The position numbers were made by a program, and so were the translations under genes. The notes beneath the pieces were generated by a model. The model was given only the letters and a program-made list of their open reading frames with translations, was not told the origin of the DNA and ran no database searches. Shown piece after piece: positions 1 through 9,109 of a DNA stretch of 64,000 nt (the stretch's first letter is position 1; every line of letters begins with the position of its first letter). Source of the stretch: Novipirellula galeiformis. Its GTDB lineage: Bacteria; Planctomycetota; Planctomycetia; Pirellulales; Pirellulaceae. The stretch is taken from contig NZ_SJPT01000008.1 in assembly GCF_007860095.1 (NCBI RefSeq), positions 233,461-297,460 of the forward strand, read 5' to 3'.

Positions 1-476
1 ACGTGTTGAGCAAGCTGCGGCAAACACAGAAGCGTCTGACACAAGATTTGCGTCGTGAACCGACCTATGAAGAGATTGCCTTGGCAACCGAAGTGCCATT
101 GGAAGAAGTGCGCCGCGTGATGGACATCGGTCGGCATCCTGTCAGTTTGGATCGTCCGGTTGGCGAAGGGGAAGACAGTAGCTTCGGCGAGTTCATTCAA
201 GGCAGTGATGACGACAATCCCGTGCGAGCGGCCGCCGGAGGCATTCTGCGTAGCAAGATCGACGAATTGTTAAAAACGTTGACCTTCCGCGAGCGAGAAA
301 TCATCCGCCTGCGTTATGGTTTGGTGGATGGCTACAGCTACACGCTCGAAGAGTGTGGCCGGATTTTCAAGGTCACTCGAGAACGCGTTCGCCAGATTGA
401 GGCCAAGGCGGTTGCGAAACTGCAAAGTCCTTCGCGAGCGGATCGCTTGAGCGAGTTCTTGAAAACCGCTGCCTAG
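1..476 (+). CDS. rpoD: Primary RNA polymerase sigma factor RpoD/SigA, C-terminal part (5' end outside window)
   Basis: Housekeeping sigma-70 factor that directs core RNA polymerase to -35/-10 promoters. Only the last about 158 residues are present; the reading frame is already open at the window edge and its first full codon is base 3, so the GTG there is an internal codon. Region 3 is seen as KLRQTQKRLTQDLRREPTYE, and region 4 as LTFREREIIRLRYGL followed by the helix-turn-helix VTRERVRQIEAKAVAKL, the classic recognition helix of group 1 sigma factors. The strong region 3 and region 4.2 matches favour the primary factor, but a group 2 paralogue cannot be excluded without the N-terminus. A perfect-stem intrinsic terminator follows 56 bases after the stop codon. 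Confidence 0.93.
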   Translation, partial: VLSKLRQTQKRLTQDLRREPTYEEIALATEVPLEEVRRVMDIGRHPVSLDRPVGEGEDSSFGEFIQGSDDDNPVRAAAGGILRSKIDELLKTLTFREREIIRLRYGLVDGYSYTLEECGRIFKVTRERVRQIEAKAVAKLQSPSRADRLSEFLKTAA

Positions 477-531
477 TCGCACGGCGTCAACCCGCTCTGC
501 CCCGTAGCTCATCCCGGGGTTCCTAGCTTTA

Positions 532-564
532 AACGACGGACATCAAGGTCCGTCGTTTTTTTTT
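532..564 (+). terminator. Rho-independent terminator after the sigma factor gene
   Basis: A perfect 10-bp stem (AACGACGGAC at 532-541 with GTCCGTCGTT at 548-557), a 6-base loop and a run of nine T at 556-564. This is a textbook intrinsic terminator and closes the rpoD transcript. Confidence 0.92.
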
Positions 565-732
565 GATGCTTCAGCGCTCCTGAGCGAGTCGATGAGAGGC
601 TCGCGGCCACGGCCGGGGGCACGGCCCCGGTGGCACCGATGCGGTCGTTCCGGTGGTGTCGGATCGCACTCCAAAGCGATATGCTAACGGGGGTTCGCTC
701 TTCTTGCTTCGGTTCTCACGGGTCTTGTCGTT

Positions 733-1467
733 ATGTCTACTGGTTCGAACATCGAAATCAGCGCCCCATTGCTTCGCACGCTTCACCGGATTCACCGTCA
801 ATTGACGGATTTGCGTGGCCGGATTTCGCGGGGACCTCGCCAAATCAAGGCTGGCGAAGCGATGGTGCTTAAGGTCCAAACGGACATGGATGATCTGCAG
901 CAGAAACTCAAAAAGGCGAAGATTGCTTCGGACGAAAAACAGCTTCAGCTGCGGTCGCGCGAGGCCCGGATCGAGGAAATTAAAGTCAAGTTGAACACCG
1001 CGTCGAGCAATCGAGAATTCACGACGTGGAAGGAACAGATCGCGGCGGACGAGCAGGCCAATAGTGTGCTCAGTGACGAAATTCTCGAAGGGCTCGAGTC
1101 TCTCGATGAACTCGAAGCCGAGTTGAAGGCCCTCAAGTCCGAGCTGGAAAAGCAGGAATCAGAGCACGAGCAACGGGTGCAAGAGGTGCAAGCGAAGATG
1201 GAGTCGCTGCGTGGTGAGTTGGCACGAGTCGAAAACGAGCTCGTCGAAACCGAAAAGCAGATTCCCAGTGCGGTGCGAGCCGATTATGACCGGCTAACAA
1301 AGTCCAAAGGCGAAGAAGCATTGGCGCCGATCGACGGCGATTCGTGTGGTGGTTGCTATCAAACGCTGACGACCCAGGTGATGAGCCAATTGCAGCTATC
1401 GCGACTGGTTCGTTGTCCTAACTGTAACGCGTTCTTGTACTTACCTGAAAATCGCCGCGTAACCTAG
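733..1467 (+). CDS. Coiled-coil protein with C-terminal C4 zinc ribbon (CT398/DUF164-like)
   Basis: A 244-residue protein with no signal peptide. Residues about 25-190 are a long heptad-rich, Lys/Glu-rich helical hairpin; residues 205-235 form a zinc ribbon with two Cys pairs, CGGC and CPNC, about 25 residues apart. This matches the CT398-like coiled-coil hairpin plus zf-RING_7 architecture found widely in bacteria. The biochemical role of the family is not settled; members have been linked to transcription or flagellar/secretion components, so nucleic-acid or protein scaffolding is only an inference here. It stands alone between the rpoD terminator and coaE. The ATG at 733 lacks a clear Shine-Dalgarno sequence, which is common in this window. 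Confidence 0.85.
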   Translation: MSTGSNIEISAPLLRTLHRIHRQLTDLRGRISRGPRQIKAGEAMVLKVQTDMDDLQQKLKKAKIASDEKQLQLRSREARIEEIKVKLNTASSNREFTTWKEQIAADEQANSVLSDEILEGLESLDELEAELKALKSELEKQESEHEQRVQEVQAKMESLRGELARVENELVETEKQIPSAVRADYDRLTKSKGEEALAPIDGDSCGGCYQTLTTQVMSQLQLSRLVRCPNCNAFLYLPENRRVT

Positions 1468-1726
1468 TTACCATCCATGCACCGATGGCCCAGGGGGCAT
1501 GCTCTTCCGGCGAGGGGGACGTTTCCGTTGCGCGGGCGGGTGAGAGTGCGTCTCACGGAGCAGTCCCAATGGAGCGAGGATTTTTCTGTTAGTGGGGCGG
1601 TTGGCGGGAGGAAATTAAAAAAATGCAAATTTTTTTTGTCCGATTCCTGTGCCGGTATCACCCTCGTTTTCGCCGTCGCGCAAGGGTTGAAGGCGGTTTT
1701 TACCTCCATTTTTGAGTGAATTTCGC

Positions 1727-2377
1727 ATGCACATCGTTGGTATTGTGGGAGCTCCGGCGGGAGGGAAATCAACCGTTGCCCGCTATCTACAGGAGCTCGG
1801 GGCGACCTGGGTCAATGCGGACCTAATCGCTCGCGAGGTGCTCAATCGACCGCAGGTGGTGGCGAAGTTGGCGGAGCGATTTGGCGCCGAGATTGTCGAT
1901 CATGAGGGGCAAATCAACCGATTGCGACTGGCTGCGTTGGTTTTCGGGGATGACGATGCGAGTCGCGCCGCATTAAACTATTTGGAGTCACTGACCCATC
2001 CGTCGACTCGCAACGAAATCCAAGAACAAATCCGGCAATCGGAGGCCCAGGGCGTCCGAGTTTTGGTTCTCGATGTTCCGCTTCTATTCGAATCCAAGTG
2101 GGATCGAGCTTGTGACGAGATCTGGTGCGTCGATTCGCCGTGGGCAGATCGGCTCAAACGAGCGGAGGAGCGGGGTTGGGATGCAGCTCAGCTCTCCAAA
2201 CGCGAATCCAACCAACTTTCGATAGAAGAAAAACGTAGGCTTAGCCACCGCGTGATCTACAATGATGGATCCCTCAGCGATCTCCACGAGCAAGTTCGGT
2301 TGATCTACAGTAAGATAAATGATTGCAGTGGAGAGTCTTCCGAGGATTCACACGGTCGTGGTCTGGGGAATTCCTGA
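1727..2377 (+). CDS. coaE: Dephospho-CoA kinase CoaE
   Basis: Phosphorylates the 3'-hydroxyl of the ribose of dephospho-CoA, the last step of coenzyme A synthesis, in the cytoplasm. The P-loop is at the extreme N-terminus (GIVGAPAGGKST, residues about 4-15), followed by WVNADLIAREVL (CoA-binding lid start) and VLVLDVPLLFES, the family signature. Length is 216 residues, slightly above the usual about 200. The frame is open from a TTG at 1712, but the ATG at 1727 puts the P-loop at the usual distance from the start and is preferred. The C-terminal tail (GESSEDSHGRGLGNS) is not conserved, and the stop codon lies inside an 11-bp tandem repeat. Confidence 0.93.
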   Translation: MHIVGIVGAPAGGKSTVARYLQELGATWVNADLIAREVLNRPQVVAKLAERFGAEIVDHEGQINRLRLAALVFGDDDASRAALNYLESLTHPSTRNEIQEQIRQSEAQGVRVLVLDVPLLFESKWDRACDEIWCVDSPWADRLKRAEERGWDAAQLSKRESNQLSIEEKRRLSHRVIYNDGSLSDLHEQVRLIYSKINDCSGESSEDSHGRGLGNS

Positions 2378-2428
2378 ATCCGCCCTGAATCCGCCCTGAA
2401 TCCGCCCTGAATCCGCCCTGAATCCGCC
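2374..2428 (+). repeat. 11-bp tandem repeat, five copies, spanning the coaE stop codon
   Basis: Five perfect contiguous copies of CTGAATCCGCC. The TGA of the first copy is the coaE stop. The repeat unit is not a multiple of three and stops recur, so copy-number change would leave the protein end unaltered. Confidence 0.9.
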
Positions 2429-2441
2429 CTGCGTCTGAGTT

Positions 2442-2551
2442 CACTTTTCCCGCCTCAACGTCACTTCTGCTAACTCTTTTCCTTGCGACCTTTCCCCTTC
2501 CTTCCACCCTCTTTTCCTACCTTCCTTCCTGCTCATCCCGCGTGAGCGCGG
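2442..2551 (+). promoter_or_regulatory. C/T-rich, G-poor leader of rho (candidate rut-type autoregulatory region) ending in a hairpin
   Basis: About 100 bases immediately upstream of rho are almost only C, T and A, with very few G. They are followed by a 5-bp GC hairpin, CCGCG-TGAG-CGCGG at 2538-2551, ten bases before the rho start codon. C-rich, G-poor unstructured RNA is the known signature of Rho utilisation sites, and rho leaders in other bacteria are autoregulated by Rho-dependent attenuation. The regulatory role here is inferred from composition alone. Confidence 0.5.
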
Positions 2552-2561
2552 TCTAATCATC

Positions 2562-4073
2562 ATGCAATCCAATCGGCCATCTCGTGATCGCGATAATCGC
2601 GGCTCTAACGACAATAAGGGTCCGCGCGAGTATCGAAATTATCGGCAGCAAAACCATCGTCCTCGGCATCCCGATAAGGAGGTCGATCAGCGTATTCGGG
2701 AACTGGATGCGGAGCGCGATCCGCTCTCGTTGCCCGAGGAAATCGTTAGCGAAGCGAACAAGAGTGGCGAGAAGGTAGGGATCCCAAGCGGCGAACAAGA
2801 TGCCCCTCCGTTGAACATCGCTCAGTTGCAACAGATGCCTTACGAGGCGCTGACTGCGATGGCCGAAGCCGGAGGGATCGCCGAGGTCAGCGGCGGAGGA
2901 AAGCAGGAGCTGATCTTTTCGATCCTGAAGCATCGAATGAAGGTCAACGGATTGATGTTCGGTGAAGGAACGCTGGAGATCTTGCCCGATGGGTTTGGCT
3001 TCTTACGAAGTGCGCAATACCACTACGTTTCCTGTCCTGACGACATTTATGTTTCACCGAGCCAGATCCGTCGATTTGGGTTGCAGACGGGCAGTCACGT
3101 CGCGGGGCAAATTCGTCCTCCCAAGGAAAACGAACGTTACTTTGCCTTGCTGCGAATCGAAGCGATCAATCGTCGTGATCCGATGACGCGGCAAGCTCAA
3201 ATTCCGTTTGATGAGTTGACGCCACTGCATCCCGATCACCGCATCATGATGGAGCACAGTAGCAAAGAACTGAGTACGCGCGTCGTCGATATGTTGACTC
3301 CCGTCGGCTTTGGTCAGCGAGGTTTAATTGTCAGTCCGCCGCGAGCGGGCAAGACCATTCTGATGCAACAATTGGCACGGGCGGTGCTGAAGAATTATCC
3401 CGAAGCGTATGTCTTTGTGTTGTTGATCGACGAGCGACCCGAAGAGGTCACGGACATGGAACGCGAGGTCCGCGGTCCTCAGTGTGAGGTGATTAGCAGC
3501 ACCTTTGACGAGCCTGCTCAGCGGCACATTCAAGTCGCTCAGATGGTGATCGAAAAAGCCAAGCGCATGGTCGAAGCGGGTACCGATGTGGTTATCTTCT
3601 TGGACTCGATCACGCGTTTGTCGAGGGCTCACAACAGCGAAGGGGAATCGACCGGCAAACTGCTCTCCGGAGGGTTGGATGCTGGCGCGCTGCAGAAGCC
3701 GAAGGCATTGTTCGGCTCGGCACGGAAGGTGGAGGAAGGGGGATCGCTAACGATCTTGGCCACCGCCCTTGTCGATACCGGAAGCCGAATGGACGATGTG
3801 ATCTTCGAGGAATTCAAGGGAACGGGGAATTTGGAAATCGTGCTCGACCGCTCGCTGGTCGATCGCCGGATTTGGCCCGCCATCGATATCAGCCGTAGTG
3901 GCACCCGTCGTGAAGAGATGTTGATGGACCCCGAAGAATATCGCCGTATTTCAGCGATCCGCCGAGCTTTGGCTGAGCTATCGCCAGCCGACGCGATGCA
4001 AAACTTGATTTCTCAACTTGTAAAAACCCAGAATAACGCCGAATTTTTGATGAGTCTTAAGGATGTCGATTGA
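2562..4073 (+). CDS. rho: Transcription termination factor Rho
   Basis: Hexameric RNA helicase/ATPase that binds C-rich rut sites on nascent RNA and releases RNA polymerase. At 503 residues it is longer than the 419-residue E. coli enzyme because of a polar N-terminal extension (residues 1-75, rich in Asn, Arg, Asp and Gln). A Rho_N helical domain (about 82-125), a cold-shock RNA-binding domain with RNP1 GFGFLRS (about 144-150) and the ATPase core follow. Visible ATPase motifs are Walker A SPPRAGKT (about 259-266), Walker [17 protein letters not shown], and the R-loop region [19 protein letters not shown]. The ATG at 2562 follows the C/T-rich leader. The 3' end overlaps ribH by 11 bases in another frame, implying translational coupling. 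Confidence 0.97.
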   Translation: MQSNRPSRDRDNRGSNDNKGPREYRNYRQQNHRPRHPDKEVDQRIRELDAERDPLSLPEEIVSEANKSGEKVGIPSGEQDAPPLNIAQLQQMPYEALTAMAEAGGIAEVSGGGKQELIFSILKHRMKVNGLMFGEGTLEILPDGFGFLRSAQYHYVSCPDDIYVSPSQIRRFGLQTGSHVAGQIRPPKENERYFALLRIEAINRRDPMTRQAQIPFDELTPLHPDHRIMMEHSSKELSTRVVDMLTPVGFGQRGLIVSPPRAGKTILMQQLARAVLKNYPEAYVFVLLIDERPEEVTDMEREVRGPQCEVISSTFDEPAQRHIQVAQMVIEKAKRMVEAGTDVVIFLDSITRLSRAHNSEGESTGKLLSGGLDAGALQKPKALFGSARKVEEGGSLTILATALVDTGSRMDDVIFEEFKGTGNLEIVLDRSLVDRRIWPAIDISRSGTRREEMLMDPEEYRRISAIRRALAELSPADAMQNLISQLVKTQNNAEFLMSLKDVD

Positions 4074-4530
4074 ACTTAGTGGAGTGGACGGTCAGTTGCC
4101 TCAGGGGAAAATCGCGATCATCGCGAGCCGCTACAACGAATCGATTTGCGATTCCTTAGTCAAGGCTGCTGAAAACACGCTGTTGGAGGCTGGCTATGGC
4201 GCGGCAAGCATTGTGATCGTGCGGGTCCCCGGAGCTTGGGAATTGCCGCTCGTGGCTGCACAATTGCTGAAGCAACGTAAATGGCTTGCGGTGGTAACGC
4301 TGGGGTGCGTGATCAAGGGCGAGACGACGCATGACGAGCACATCAACCGTGCCGTCAGCGAGGCATTGATGCGGTTGTCAATCGAAACAGGTTCGCCAAT
4401 TGGGTTCGGTTTGTTGACCTGCAACACGGTTGAGCAAGCGCTTCAACGCAGCGGCGGCAACGTCGGCAATAAAGGCGAAGAGGCCGCTGCCGCCGTACTG
4501 GAAATGCTCCGACTCGAGCAAAAGCTTTAA
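4063..4530 (+). CDS. ribH: 6,7-dimethyl-8-ribityllumazine synthase RibH
   Basis: Condenses 5-amino-6-ribitylamino-uracil with 3,4-dihydroxy-2-butanone 4-phosphate, the penultimate step of riboflavin synthesis. Its 155 residues match the family length. Recognisable are [12 protein letters not shown] near the N-terminus, the [10 protein letters not shown] substrate loop, [19 protein letters not shown] with the catalytic His, and the C-terminal [23 protein letters not shown]. The gene begins inside the last codons of rho, and no other riboflavin gene is nearby, so the rho-ribH pairing is unrelated to pathway. Confidence 0.96.
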   Translation: MSIELSGVDGQLPQGKIAIIASRYNESICDSLVKAAENTLLEAGYGAASIVIVRVPGAWELPLVAAQLLKQRKWLAVVTLGCVIKGETTHDEHINRAVSEALMRLSIETGSPIGFGLLTCNTVEQALQRSGGNVGNKGEEAAAAVLEMLRLEQKL

Positions 4531-4564
4531 GTGCTGGGGAACATTCTGATTTTCTCTGGCTGCG

Positions 4565-6124
4565 TTAATCGTTGCTAATCAAGCTTCCCCACCATGTTGG
4601 ATTCGGGCTCCAGTCCGGTTCCAGCATCTTGGCATGCGAACGCTCGAGTTTTTGCTTGCCCGTTGTTTGGATTTGCATGAACTTCTGTTCGGTTTTCGCG
4701 GGATCGTAGCGTGGGTCGGGTTCGGGAAACTTAGCGTTCACGCCCTGTAACCAATCGAGAAGTTGTTTTTGCATCCGCGCGGTTCTTATCGGCATGGCGA
4801 GCGAAAGATCGCTTTGCTCGGAGGGGTCATCGGCGAGGTTGTAAAGTTCGTTTCGCCCGTCCTCGTAGTAATGGATGAGTTTCCATTGTCCCAGTCGGAT
4901 TAGCGAGCTCGGCTCTCCGCCTTGGTTGTCATAGTGCGGGTAGTGCCAATACAGCGGCCGCGGAGCAATGGATTCACCTTTCATTAGCGGCACCAAGCTA
5001 GTCCCACCCACGTGTTGCTGCCGCTCGAGCGGCAGGCCACACAATTCGAGCAGCGTGGGGAAGAAATCCGCTCCGGTGACCGGCGTCTCGGATGTCGATC
5101 CGGGAGTGATCCGTTGCGGATAGCGAATGTAGTACGGCTCGCGGATTCCCCCTTCCCATTGTCGTCCTTTGCCGCCCCGAAGCGGCAGGTTGCTGGTGGC
5201 GTAGGCGTCGCCCGACGAAACACCACCGTTGTCGCTGGTGAAGATCACGATCGTTGAATCACGTAGCCCTTTGCGGTCGAGCGTTGCTAGGACGTCGCCG
5301 ACTGCATTGTCGAGCGACTCCATCATCCCGGCGTAGACCGGGTGATCTTGGATTTGACGAACGGGTAGGGTACGGTCGATGCGGAAACGGCTTTGCTCAG
5401 GTTTTAGCGCGGGGGCTTTGTCTCGATACTTCTTCCAAAGTGCTTGTGAAGTTTGCACCGGTGCGTGGACGCTATAGAACGACAGCATTGCAAAAAAGGG
5501 TTGGTCTCGTTCTTGCTCGATGAAATCGGAGGTCTCCTTGGCAAGTCGTTGCGGCAGCGACTCGCCTGCGGGGCCATCGTTCATTTTGGGGTTATTGAAT
5601 GGAGCAAAAAAGCCTCCCGGAGGGCTGCCGGCGTGATGGCCACCCACGTTGATGTCATACCCGTGATCGGTAGGCAGCGACCCTTCACCGCCGAGGTGCC
5701 ATTTCCCCGCAAAGAACGTTCGGTACCCCGCCTGACGCATTGCTTCGGCAATCGTCGTGTCTTCGGCGGGCAGCGCGTGGGCGTACTCCGCGGGTAAAAG
5801 CCGATCGTTGCGGTTCCACTTCATCCCTGACGCAGCGCCAATCCAATTGGTCACGCCATGGCGGGCGGTGAATTTACCAATCTGGATGCTGGCTCGCGAT
5901 GGGCTGCAGACGCGGCTGTTTGCATAGCCGTGGGTGAATCGCATGCCATCGCGAGCGAGTTGGTCGATGTGCGGCGTCTCGTAAAACGTGCTGCCTTCGA
6001 TCGAGAGATCGTGAAGACCGAGGTCGTCGACAAGGATGAACAACACATTGGGGCGGTTAACGTCGCCCGCAAATCCCAATCGAGTCGCCAGTAGCAGGCC
6101 AAGGCAAATCGCAAGTGTTCGCAT
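4565..6124 (-). CDS. Secreted sulfatase (arylsulfatase A family)
   Basis: Hydrolyses sulfate esters, probably on sulfated polysaccharides as is typical of marine planctomycetes. The ATG at 6124 gives a clean signal peptide (MRTLAICLGLLLATRLGFAG) and 519 residues; an upstream in-frame ATG at 6157 would bury it and is disfavoured. Metal-binding LVDDLG is at residues 31-36. The formylglycine signature CSPSR starts at Cys73, the residue oxidised to formylglycine by FGE. Further matches are GKWHLGG, VIFTSDNGG and the C-terminal ELYNLADDPSEQSDL, all typical of Pfam Sulfatase proteins. The gene faces ribH convergently and is followed upstream by hisS. The exact substrate cannot be read from sequence. 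Confidence 0.93.
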   Translation of the reverse strand: MRTLAICLGLLLATRLGFAGDVNRPNVLFILVDDLGLHDLSIEGSTFYETPHIDQLARDGMRFTHGYANSRVCSPSRASIQIGKFTARHGVTNWIGAASGMKWNRNDRLLPAEYAHALPAEDTTIAEAMRQAGYRTFFAGKWHLGGEGSLPTDHGYDINVGGHHAGSPPGGFFAPFNNPKMNDGPAGESLPQRLAKETSDFIEQERDQPFFAMLSFYSVHAPVQTSQALWKKYRDKAPALKPEQSRFRIDRTLPVRQIQDHPVYAGMMESLDNAVGDVLATLDRKGLRDSTIVIFTSDNGGVSSGDAYATSNLPLRGGKGRQWEGGIREPYYIRYPQRITPGSTSETPVTGADFFPTLLELCGLPLERQQHVGGTSLVPLMKGESIAPRPLYWHYPHYDNQGGEPSSLIRLGQWKLIHYYEDGRNELYNLADDPSEQSDLSLAMPIRTARMQKQLLDWLQGVNAKFPEPDPRYDPAKTEQKFMQIQTTGKQKLERSHAKMLEPDWSPNPTWWGSLISND

Positions 6125-6185
6125 GATGAATTCGCCGCAGGTTGGTGTCAGGGGCATTTCTACACAGCGGACACAAATGTAGCGT

Positions 6186-7520
6186 TTACTTCAGCAGTTG
6201 GCGAATTCGATCCACCAAGGTGGAGGGGGCATCGTGGCTGTACGTGATTTGTTCGGCTTGCTTTGTTTTCAGTAGCTTCAATTGGCATTGCCCTTCGTTC
6301 CACTCGTTGCCGCCGGCGATGATCGCCATTTCGAAGCCATGGTTGTCGGCGTACTTCAGCTGGGCTCCGAGCTTTTTGGCTTCGGGGTAGACTTCGGTGC
6401 CGATTCCTGCGGCTCGCAAGTTGCTGGCAAGTCGTAGGTAGTCGTCGCGATAGGCTTCGTCAAAGTAAGCAACAAAAACCGACGCGGGGGTGGAGACGGT
6501 CGGCAGCAAGTTCAATTGCTCCATCGCGGCGATCAAACGATCCAGACCAAGCGAGGCACCGATCCCAGGCAGGTGTTGTTTGGTGTACAGTTCGGCCAAG
6601 TTGTCGTAGCGTCCGCCGCTACAAACGCTACCGATGGCGGGCAGATCATCGAGCACGGTTTCAAAAATCACGCCGGTGTAGTAATCCAGCCCGCGGGCGA
6701 TCGAAACGTCCAATCGTAGTCGGCGGCTGGGCACGCCCGATGCGAGCGCTCCTTCGTAAATGTTTTTAAGTCGTTCGATGCCCTGGGCCGCTTTCTCGTT
6801 GCCGCCGGTGATCTCGTGGAGTTTGGCAAAAACCGTATCTGCTTCACCGCTGCACTCGGCAAGCTGCAATACCGCCTCGGCTTGTTCGCTGTCGATCTCG
6901 GCGGTGCTGACCATTTCCTCGATCGTTTTCTCGCGACCGATTTTGGTCAATTTGTCGAGACTACGCAGCACCGGCACGCTGCGATCGGCCAAGCCGAGGT
7001 GATCGAGCAGACCGGTCAGGACGGCGCGGTTATTGATGCTGATTGTGAAGCGATCAAAACCAATCGTTTCGAGCAAGTTGTTGATGACCGCGACGGCTTC
7101 GATATCGGCCAACACGGACTCGGTTCCAATGGTGTCGAAATCGCATTGGATGAATTCGCGGTAGCGACCCGCTTGAGGGTTCTCGCCACGCCACACCGGA
7201 GCGATGTGGTAGCGTTTGAACGGTGTCCCCAGGGTGCCAATATGCTGGGCCGCAAATCGCGCCAGAGGAACGGTCAAGTCGAATCGCATTCCCACGTCGC
7301 GTTTGCCGTTGTCTTTGAAGCGATAGATCTGGCGGTCGGTCTCGTCGCTGCCCTTACCGGTTAGGATCTCCAAATGCTCCAGCGTCGGCGTGTCGATCGG
7401 TGCGAATCCGAAAGACCGAAATACCTCACGCGCCGTTTGCATGAGTTGCTCACGGGGGATCATGACCGCAGGGAGGTAATCGCGAAAACCTTTAAGTGTT
7501 CTTGGCTGGATGAGCGACAT
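6186..7520 (-). CDS. hisS: Histidyl-tRNA synthetase HisS
   Basis: Class II aminoacyl-tRNA synthetase charging tRNA-His. At 444 residues it has the bacterial length. Motif 2 is seen as RYHIAPVWRGENPQAGRYRE, the histidine-specific loops as GLDYYTGVIFE and CSGGRYDNLAELY, and motif 3 as PGIGASLGLDRL. A C-terminal anticodon-binding domain follows (VFVAYFDEAYRDDYLRLASN onward). Start ATG at 7520 gives MSLIQPRTLKGFRDYLP, the canonical N-terminus. A small 7-bp hairpin lies 32 bases upstream of the start. The 61-base spacing to the sulfatase gene allows co-transcription. Confidence 0.97.
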   Translation of the reverse strand: MSLIQPRTLKGFRDYLPAVMIPREQLMQTAREVFRSFGFAPIDTPTLEHLEILTGKGSDETDRQIYRFKDNGKRDVGMRFDLTVPLARFAAQHIGTLGTPFKRYHIAPVWRGENPQAGRYREFIQCDFDTIGTESVLADIEAVAVINNLLETIGFDRFTISINNRAVLTGLLDHLGLADRSVPVLRSLDKLTKIGREKTIEEMVSTAEIDSEQAEAVLQLAECSGEADTVFAKLHEITGGNEKAAQGIERLKNIYEGALASGVPSRRLRLDVSIARGLDYYTGVIFETVLDDLPAIGSVCSGGRYDNLAELYTKQHLPGIGASLGLDRLIAAMEQLNLLPTVSTPASVFVAYFDEAYRDDYLRLASNLRAAGIGTEVYPEAKKLGAQLKYADNHGFEMAIIAGGNEWNEGQCQLKLLKTKQAEQITYSHDAPSTLVDRIRQLLK

Positions 7521-7551
7521 GGTTTGGATTGATTCGGATTAAGTTTGGGAG

Positions 7552-7572
7552 CCGTCTGTGTTCGCCAGACGG
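7552..7572 (-). other. Small hairpin upstream of hisS
   Basis: A perfect 7-bp stem, CCGTCTG with CAGACGG, around a 7-base loop, between the end of the cysteine-cluster gene and the hisS start. No T tract follows on either strand, so it is not a standard terminator. Its role is unknown. Confidence 0.5.
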
Positions 7573-7618
7573 TGGTTGTAACAAAAGATTTTGTGGGAAT
7601 TCGGCGCCGATGTTGCGA

Positions 7619-8173
7619 CTACGCAATCACGGGCAACGATGTGGGGCGACGACTTCGCAACCAGTCTTGCTCCTTTCGGTCGGGCTCCGGAAATTGAGGC
7701 CCGAACATTGCGTCGGCATATTCGTCAATTTGTTCCGGAGTCTCGAAGTATTTTTCGTAGCACCAATCGTCTTCAAATTCGCATTCGTCGGTGGTGTAGT
7801 CCCGGCAAATTTGAGGGCGAGTTTCGTAGATGCCGCAGCGATAGTCGTCTTGTAAGTGTTTGCAGGTGCTGTAGACGAGCAAGTACCATGTTTCCCCCTC
7901 AACGAAGATCGTTGCCCCAGGGTGCACGAGGTACCAGCGGATGAAATCGAAATCTCGTCGATCGACCGGTTCGTCAATGGGCAAGGCAAAATAGTGGCAA
8001 CATTTCGCGGTGCATTGTTCACACAGGTTGGCTCCTGCGGGAAATTGGCTGCGTCGTTTCCCGGTCGGAATTTGGATGCTGGGGCTCACTCGGGAGAATC
8101 TCCTCACGGATATGGTGTTTCGTTCTCGCTGCTCGATGCTGTAGAAACTACCAAAGCATCGATTGTTCAACAA
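7619..8173 (-). CDS. YkgJ/UPF0153-family cysteine-cluster protein (putative zinc/iron chelating)
   Basis: About 184 residues. The core carries the CxxCxxxCC cluster of the CxxCxxCC family (CEQCTAKCC, residues 51-59), then CKHLQDDYRCGIYETRPQIC and further Cys in DECEFEDDWC, matching Pfam CxxCxxCC (YkgJ-like). Members bind zinc or an iron-sulfur unit, but the biological role is unknown. The long frame starts at a TTG (8173); internal TTG/GTG/ATA-type codons make the true start uncertain, and the first 40 residues are not family-like. It is divergent from purU, with 78 bases between the two starts, so a shared regulatory region is likely. Confidence 0.85.
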   Translation of the reverse strand: MLNNRCFGSFYSIEQRERNTISVRRFSRVSPSIQIPTGKRRSQFPAGANLCEQCTAKCCHYFALPIDEPVDRRDFDFIRWYLVHPGATIFVEGETWYLLVYSTCKHLQDDYRCGIYETRPQICRDYTTDECEFEDDWCYEKYFETPEQIDEYADAMFGPQFPEPDRKEQDWLRSRRPTSLPVIA

Positions 8174-8251
8174 AGCCCCTAGATTTGGTAAGGGCGTGTT
8201 TTAGGATAGTTCGGCTTTTAGCAGCCCTTGGGCTTTTGGAGAGATTAACCT

Positions 8252-9109
8252 GTGGAAGTTGTGATTACCGCACTGGGGCCCGATAACGTGGGTTTGGCCG
8301 ATCCGATTATTCATCATGTCACCGGGCGTGGGGCTCGGATCGCCGAAATCCAGATGTACGACCACGACGAAGAGCATCTGTTCGCGATGCTGTGCCGGAT
8401 CGATATTCCCGAAGCGGAATTCGATGGATTGTCCGACGCCATGCGTCAAATCGGTGAAGTGACGGGGCTTGCGATTCGTGTTTGGAGCAGTGAACGACGC
8501 GCCTCGCGGCCTCGCTTGGCGGTCTGTTGCACCTACCTTGAACACACCCCACGAGCCATTCTGCAGGCGGTCAAAGAGGGCACCATCAAAGCCGACGTCC
8601 CCGTGCTGATCTCGAATCGCAAAAAGCTCGCTCCCTTGGCCGAGGAGTTCGGGGCCGCGTTTGAGATGATTGGTGATGAGAATGGTGTTTCTGACGATGC
8701 TCAGATGGCCACGCTGCTCGACCGTTACGAAATCGACTATGTCATTTTGGCACGCTACATGCGAATCTTGCCCCCTGCGACGTGTTGGCAATTTGCCGGG
8801 GGACGAATTATCAATCTCCATCATGGATTGCTGCCCGGATTTCCAGGGTTTCGCCCTTATCATGATGCCTATGCCGCGCGGATGTTGACGTTCGGGGCAA
8901 CGTGTCACTTCATTATCCCCGAACTCGATGCGGGGAACCAAACGATCAATCAACGCACCTTTTCGGTAGCCCCAGGGACCAAGCTCAACGAGGTGATCGA
9001 CATCGGACAAACGGAGAACGAGCCAGCGTGTCTAACCGAAGGGGTTCGCCGCGTTGTCGATCGCGAAGTCTATTTGCATTTTCATCGCGTTGTCGCCCGC
9101 AATCGTTAA
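8252..9109 (+). CDS. purU: Formyltetrahydrofolate deformylase PurU
   Basis: Hydrolyses 10-formyl-THF to THF and formate, supplying formate for PurT-type purine synthesis and balancing one-carbon pools. The 285 residues comprise an N-terminal ACT domain (about 1-85, VVITALGPDNVGLADPII) and a C-terminal formyltransferase-like domain. The catalytic Asn-His pair is seen in IINLHHGLLPGFPGFRPYHD and the Asp in PELDAGNQTINQ, where the usual LDEGP is altered. The GTG start at 8252 is supported by GGAGAG about 10 bases upstream. No purine genes adjoin it. Confidence 0.92.
   Translation: MEVVITALGPDNVGLADPIIHHVTGRGARIAEIQMYDHDEEHLFAMLCRIDIPEAEFDGLSDAMRQIGEVTGLAIRVWSSERRASRPRLAVCCTYLEHTPRAILQAVKEGTIKADVPVLISNRKKLAPLAEEFGAAFEMIGDENGVSDDAQMATLLDRYEIDYVILARYMRILPPATCWQFAGGRIINLHHGLLPGFPGFRPYHDAYAARMLTFGATCHFIIPELDAGNQTINQRTFSVAPGTKLNEVIDIGQTENEPACLTEGVRRVVDREVYLHFHRVVARNR

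Noticed and set aside
1477-1719. 80-codon plus-strand frame between the zinc-ribbon gene and coaE
   Set aside because: No family resemblance or ribosome-binding site, and a composition unlike the neighbouring genes.
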